Shown here: in pieces, positions 2,705 through 5,316 of the stretch
Numbering within the stretch: the stretch's first letter is position 1
Layout of the letters: every line of letters begins with the position of its first letter
Assembly (NCBI GenBank): GCA_020429545.1
Contig: JAGQLF010000064.1
Location: 1 to 5,316, forward strand
Direction of reading: 5' to 3'
Origin: Candidatus Dojkabacteria bacterium
GTDB lineage: Bacteria; Patescibacteriota; Dojkabacteria; J137
Length of the DNA: 5,316 nt
Position numbers and translations under genes: made by a program
The notes under the pieces: model-generated
Seen by the model: only the letters and a program-made list of their open reading frames with translations
Databases searched by the model: none
Told to the model about the DNA's origin: nothing

Positions 2705-5316
2705 CTATATTATTTCTGCATTTCCCGCATTTACATCCGCTTCTACTTTTTTATATTTAACATTCTTTTCAACTCTACCATCTGAATATTTTACTGTTAC
2801 TTTATCGTTTCTGCCGTACTTCTTATCTGATTTTACTGTTCTATTCCCCGTCTCAGATGAATTAGTTCTTAGTGATCTTTGTTGTCTTTTCACTGCTTTA
2901 TCAATATCTGATATAACATCTGACGCTTTATGTTGATCTCCATCAACACCTGGTAGCATTTCTCTATCTCCAGTTAGAATATCACTCACATCATCTTCAT
3001 TGGTTCTAAGTGATTGAACTGGCTGTTGAACTCTTCTAACTTTTGTTACATGCATAATCTTTCTTGCTACATCTTGATTAATATTTGAGATAAATGATTC
3101 AAACATTTCGAATGCAGCGTTCTTATATTCCACAAGTGGATCTCTTTGAGCATAACCAGCTAGGGAAATACTATCTCTAACATCCTTCATTATTTCTAAA
3201 TGATCAACCCAGGTTTTATCTAAAGATTCTAGTTGGACAGCTTTTACTACATTGTAATATTCATCCCCAATCTCTTTTACTTTTTCATCGTAAGCTACTT
3301 CTGCAACATTATGAATATATTCATAGATATCTTTTCCATCTTCATTAATGTCTAATAAGATCTTCTTTAAATTAGAAGCTGAGGTATTCATTGCCTTTTG
3401 TAAAAGATTAACAGGAATGAATCTTGATAGTCTCTCCAAAAGTTTTTCTGCCGTTTCTTCTTTAAACTTAGCTCCTTCAGGGTAAGTAGAGTAGAGAATA
3501 TTATCTACTTGAGAAGCTAGTAGATCTTCAGTCATATCTTCAAGCTGTTCTTGAGATTGCTTTACTTTCTCTCTATATTTTTCTAGAAGATCAGAATATT
3601 CTGGAAGATTTATATCGATAACTCTTGGACCATCATTGAATCTACCCAGAGCATGTTCACTTGTAACCATTACAGAATGTCTTCTTGAATAAAAGATTTC
3701 TCTATGTTGGTTCATTACATCATCATACTCAACAATTCTTTTTCTTGAGTCAAAATTGACACCTTCAACTCTTTTTTGAGCTGTTTCTATCTGATTAGCA
3801 ATCATCTTCATTTCAATTGGCATATCATCTGGAACTTTAACCATATTGAATAATCTTGCAAGTAACTCTCCTCCAAGTACCCTCATTATTTGATCATCTA
3901 AAGAGACATAGAATCTTGTACTTCCAGGTTCTCCTTGTCTACCTGTTCTACCTCTAAGCTGATTATCTATTCTTCTTGAATCATGTCGCTCTGTTCCTAT
4001 TACGTGTAAACCTCCAAGTTCTGCAACCTCTTTGTATTTATCATCTCCTCTAGATCCACCTCCAATAACAATATCTGTTCCACGTCCGGCCATGTTTGTA
4101 GCAACTGTTACAGCACCTTTAAGTCCTGCTTTTGCGACAATTCTAGCTTCTTGCTCATGAAATTTTGCATTTAAAACTTCGTGTGAAATACCTTCCTTGT
4201 CCAATAAATTGGAAACTACTTCTGACTTTTCAACTGAGGTTGTACCAACCAAAACCGGACGTCCAATCTCGTGCATTTCTTTAATTTCTTGTACAACAGC
4301 CATAAATTTAGCCTCTTGGGTTTTGTATATTCTATCTGCATAATCTTCTCTAATTCTTGGCTTATTTGTTGGAATAACAACTGAATCAAGACCATAAATC
4401 TTATAAAACTCTTCCGATTCAGTCATGATTGTTCCAGAACCTCCACAGAGAACTTTATAAATTCTGAAAAAGTTTTGAAACGTAATTGTTGCAAATGTTT
4501 TACTCTCCTGTTTAATTTCAACTTTTTCTTTAGCTTCGATTGCTTGATGTAAGCCTTCTGAATATCTTCGTCCTTCTAGAACACGTCCCGTAAATTCATC
4601 AACAATATATATATTTCCATTTTTTATCATGTATTGATCATCTTTTTGAAAAAGTGACTTTGCTTTAAGTGCATTTTCGATGTGATACGCAGTAGAGTAG
4701 TCATCCCAAGCATTTTCTACTCCTAAAAATTCTTCAACTTTTTGCATTCCTTCTTCTGTTAAGTTTGCACTTCTTGCTTTATAGTCAACAATATAATCTG
4801 CTTCTTCTCCTTCTTCTAAGCTTCTTACAGCATCAGCGAATCTTGCATATTTATCTGTATCAGCATCCGTTGGTGTTGCAGAAATAATAAGAGGAGTTCT
4901 GGCTTCATCAATTAAAATTGAATCTGCCTCGTCAATAATGCAAAAGTATAGTTCTCTTAAAACTAAACTTCTTAAGTCCCAAGCCATATTGTCTCTTAGA
5001 TAATCAAAACCAAGTTCGTTATTTGTTGCATATGTGATATCGCACAGATATGCTTCTCGTTTTGTGCATTCTACGAGATTGATTCCTTGCATTGAATCAA
5101 TTGCTATTCTTTGTTCTTTTCTAGACTTAACTGCTTCTTCATTTTTATATTTAGAAATTTCATCATCATTAATAAATCTATAAGAATCATCTGGTGAGAT
5201 TACTCCTACAGTTATACCTAGTTTACTCAACATGTGTCCCGCATATTCCCCACCAACTTTTGTTAGATAGTTGTTAACAGTAACCAAATGAGCTCCTCTT
5301 CCAACTAATGCATACA
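2705..5316 (-). CDS. secA: Preprotein translocase ATPase SecA (N-terminus outside window)
   Basis: SecA is the cytosolic ATPase that drives secretory proteins through the SecYEG channel. Seen: 869 residues to the TAG at 2705-2707, numbered here from the window edge. The protein begins inside the conserved HLVTVNNYL region, so about 115 residues including Walker A are missing. Features in order: TNNELGFDYLRDN (97-109); motif II DEAD (128-131) followed by SILIDEARTP; a preprotein cross-linking domain; VDEFTGR (238-244); an altered motif III, CGGSGT (290-295), where AGMTGT is usual; GTTSVEKSE (357-365); NMAGRGTD (407-414); QLRGRTGRQG (452-461); the scaffold/wing region; WVDH (702-705) and YAQRDPLVEYK (721-731). 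About 36 residues are inserted at 40-75 relative to E. coli SecA, before REAYLCDITY. The tail has GRND (834-837) but continues as a Lys/Val-rich stretch with no Cys-x-Cys zinc site. SLRTN occurs twice in the linker. Identity is certain. Confidence 0.98.
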   Translation of the reverse strand, partial: YALVGRGAHLVTVNNYLTKVGGEYAGHMLSKLGITVGVISPDDSYRFINDDEISKYKNEEAVKSRKEQRIAIDSMQGINLVECTKREAYLCDITYATNNELGFDYLRDNMAWDLRSLVLRELYFCIIDEADSILIDEARTPLIISATPTDADTDKYARFADAVRSLEEGEEADYIVDYKARSANLTEEGMQKVEEFLGVENAWDDYSTAYHIENALKAKSLFQKDDQYMIKNGNIYIVDEFTGRVLEGRRYSEGLHQAIEAKEKVEIKQESKTFATITFQNFFRIYKVLCGGSGTIMTESEEFYKIYGLDSVVIPTNKPRIREDYADRIYKTQEAKFMAVVQEIKEMHEIGRPVLVGTTSVEKSEVVSNLLDKEGISHEVLNAKFHEQEARIVAKAGLKGAVTVATNMAGRGTDIVIGGGSRGDDKYKEVAELGGLHVIGTERHDSRRIDNQLRGRTGRQGEPGSTRFYVSLDDQIMRVLGGELLARLFNMVKVPDDMPIEMKMIANQIETAQKRVEGVNFDSRKRIVEYDDVMNQHREIFYSRRHSVMVTSEHALGRFNDGPRVIDINLPEYSDLLEKYREKVKQSQEQLEDMTEDLLASQVDNILYSTYPEGAKFKEETAEKLLERLSRFIPVNLLQKAMNTSASNLKKILLDINEDGKDIYEYIHNVAEVAYDEKVKEIGDEYYNVVKAVQLESLDKTWVDHLEIMKDVRDSISLAGYAQRDPLVEYKNAAFEMFESFISNINQDVARKIMHVTKVRRVQQPVQSLRTNEDDVSDILTGDREMLPGVDGDQHKASDVISDIDKAVKRQQRSLRTNSSETGNRTVKSDKKYGRNDKVTVKYSDGRVEKNVKYKKVEADVNAGNAEII

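Noticed and set aside
5285..5287. TTG at 5287 as the start of SecA
   Set aside because: The frame is open to the window edge and the upstream codons translate to YALVGRGAH, matching the conserved SecA sequence before VTVN. The TTG is an internal leucine.
1..5316. Alternative genetic code with UGA as glycine, as in Gracilibacteria/Absconditabacteria
   Set aside because: All four genes read through in the standard code with no in-frame TGA, and conserved glycines use GGN codons.
1..5316. CRISPR arrays, insertion sequences, rRNA
   Set aside because: No regularly spaced direct repeats, no transposase-like frame and no rRNA-like conserved segments were seen.

Overview
The window is AT-rich bacterial DNA (roughly one third G+C) carrying four genes: a DeaD-type RNA helicase (minus strand, 3' end outside the window), a small unrecognised protein (minus strand), a Nudix hydrolase (plus strand), and the preprotein translocase ATPase SecA (minus strand, 5' end outside the window). 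All four read through in the standard code. The three start codons that can be seen have no Shine-Dalgarno sequence. SecA has a non-cysteine tail where most bacteria carry a zinc-binding one, and the Nudix box is a variant. Together with the low G+C these features fit a Patescibacteria/CPR-type genome, but that is an inference from protein style and not a firm assignment.

Layout from left to right. 1-1571 (minus) is the helicase, complete at its N-terminus and cut at the window edge within or just after its dimerization-like domain. 1572-1763 is a 192-bp gap holding a G+C-enriched segment (about 46% over 1604-1745) with several inverted repeats. A TATAAT box at 1748-1753 would make this segment the 5' leader of the helicase mRNA. 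A 52-codon plus-strand frame covers the same stretch, so leader RNA, repeat element and small gene are competing readings. 1764-2090 (minus) is a 108-residue protein of unknown function. 2091-2177 is a short divergent promoter region with an 8+8 bp palindrome and a TATAAT box placed so that the Nudix mRNA would be leaderless. 2178-2672 (plus) is the Nudix protein. Its stop codon lies inside a perfect 13-bp hairpin that fills the 32-bp convergent gap to SecA. 2705-5316 (minus) is SecA, lacking only about 115 N-terminal residues including the Walker A motif.

No single pathway links the genes. SecA is the housekeeping secretion motor. The helicase is an RNA-remodelling protein of the cold-shock/ribosome-assembly type, for which a long structured leader would make sense. 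The Nudix protein is a nucleotide-diphosphate hydrolase of unknown substrate. The parts most worth a second look are the 1572-1763 structured segment, the altered motif III and replaced tail of SecA, and the possible leaderless promoters. I see no clear new multi-gene system.
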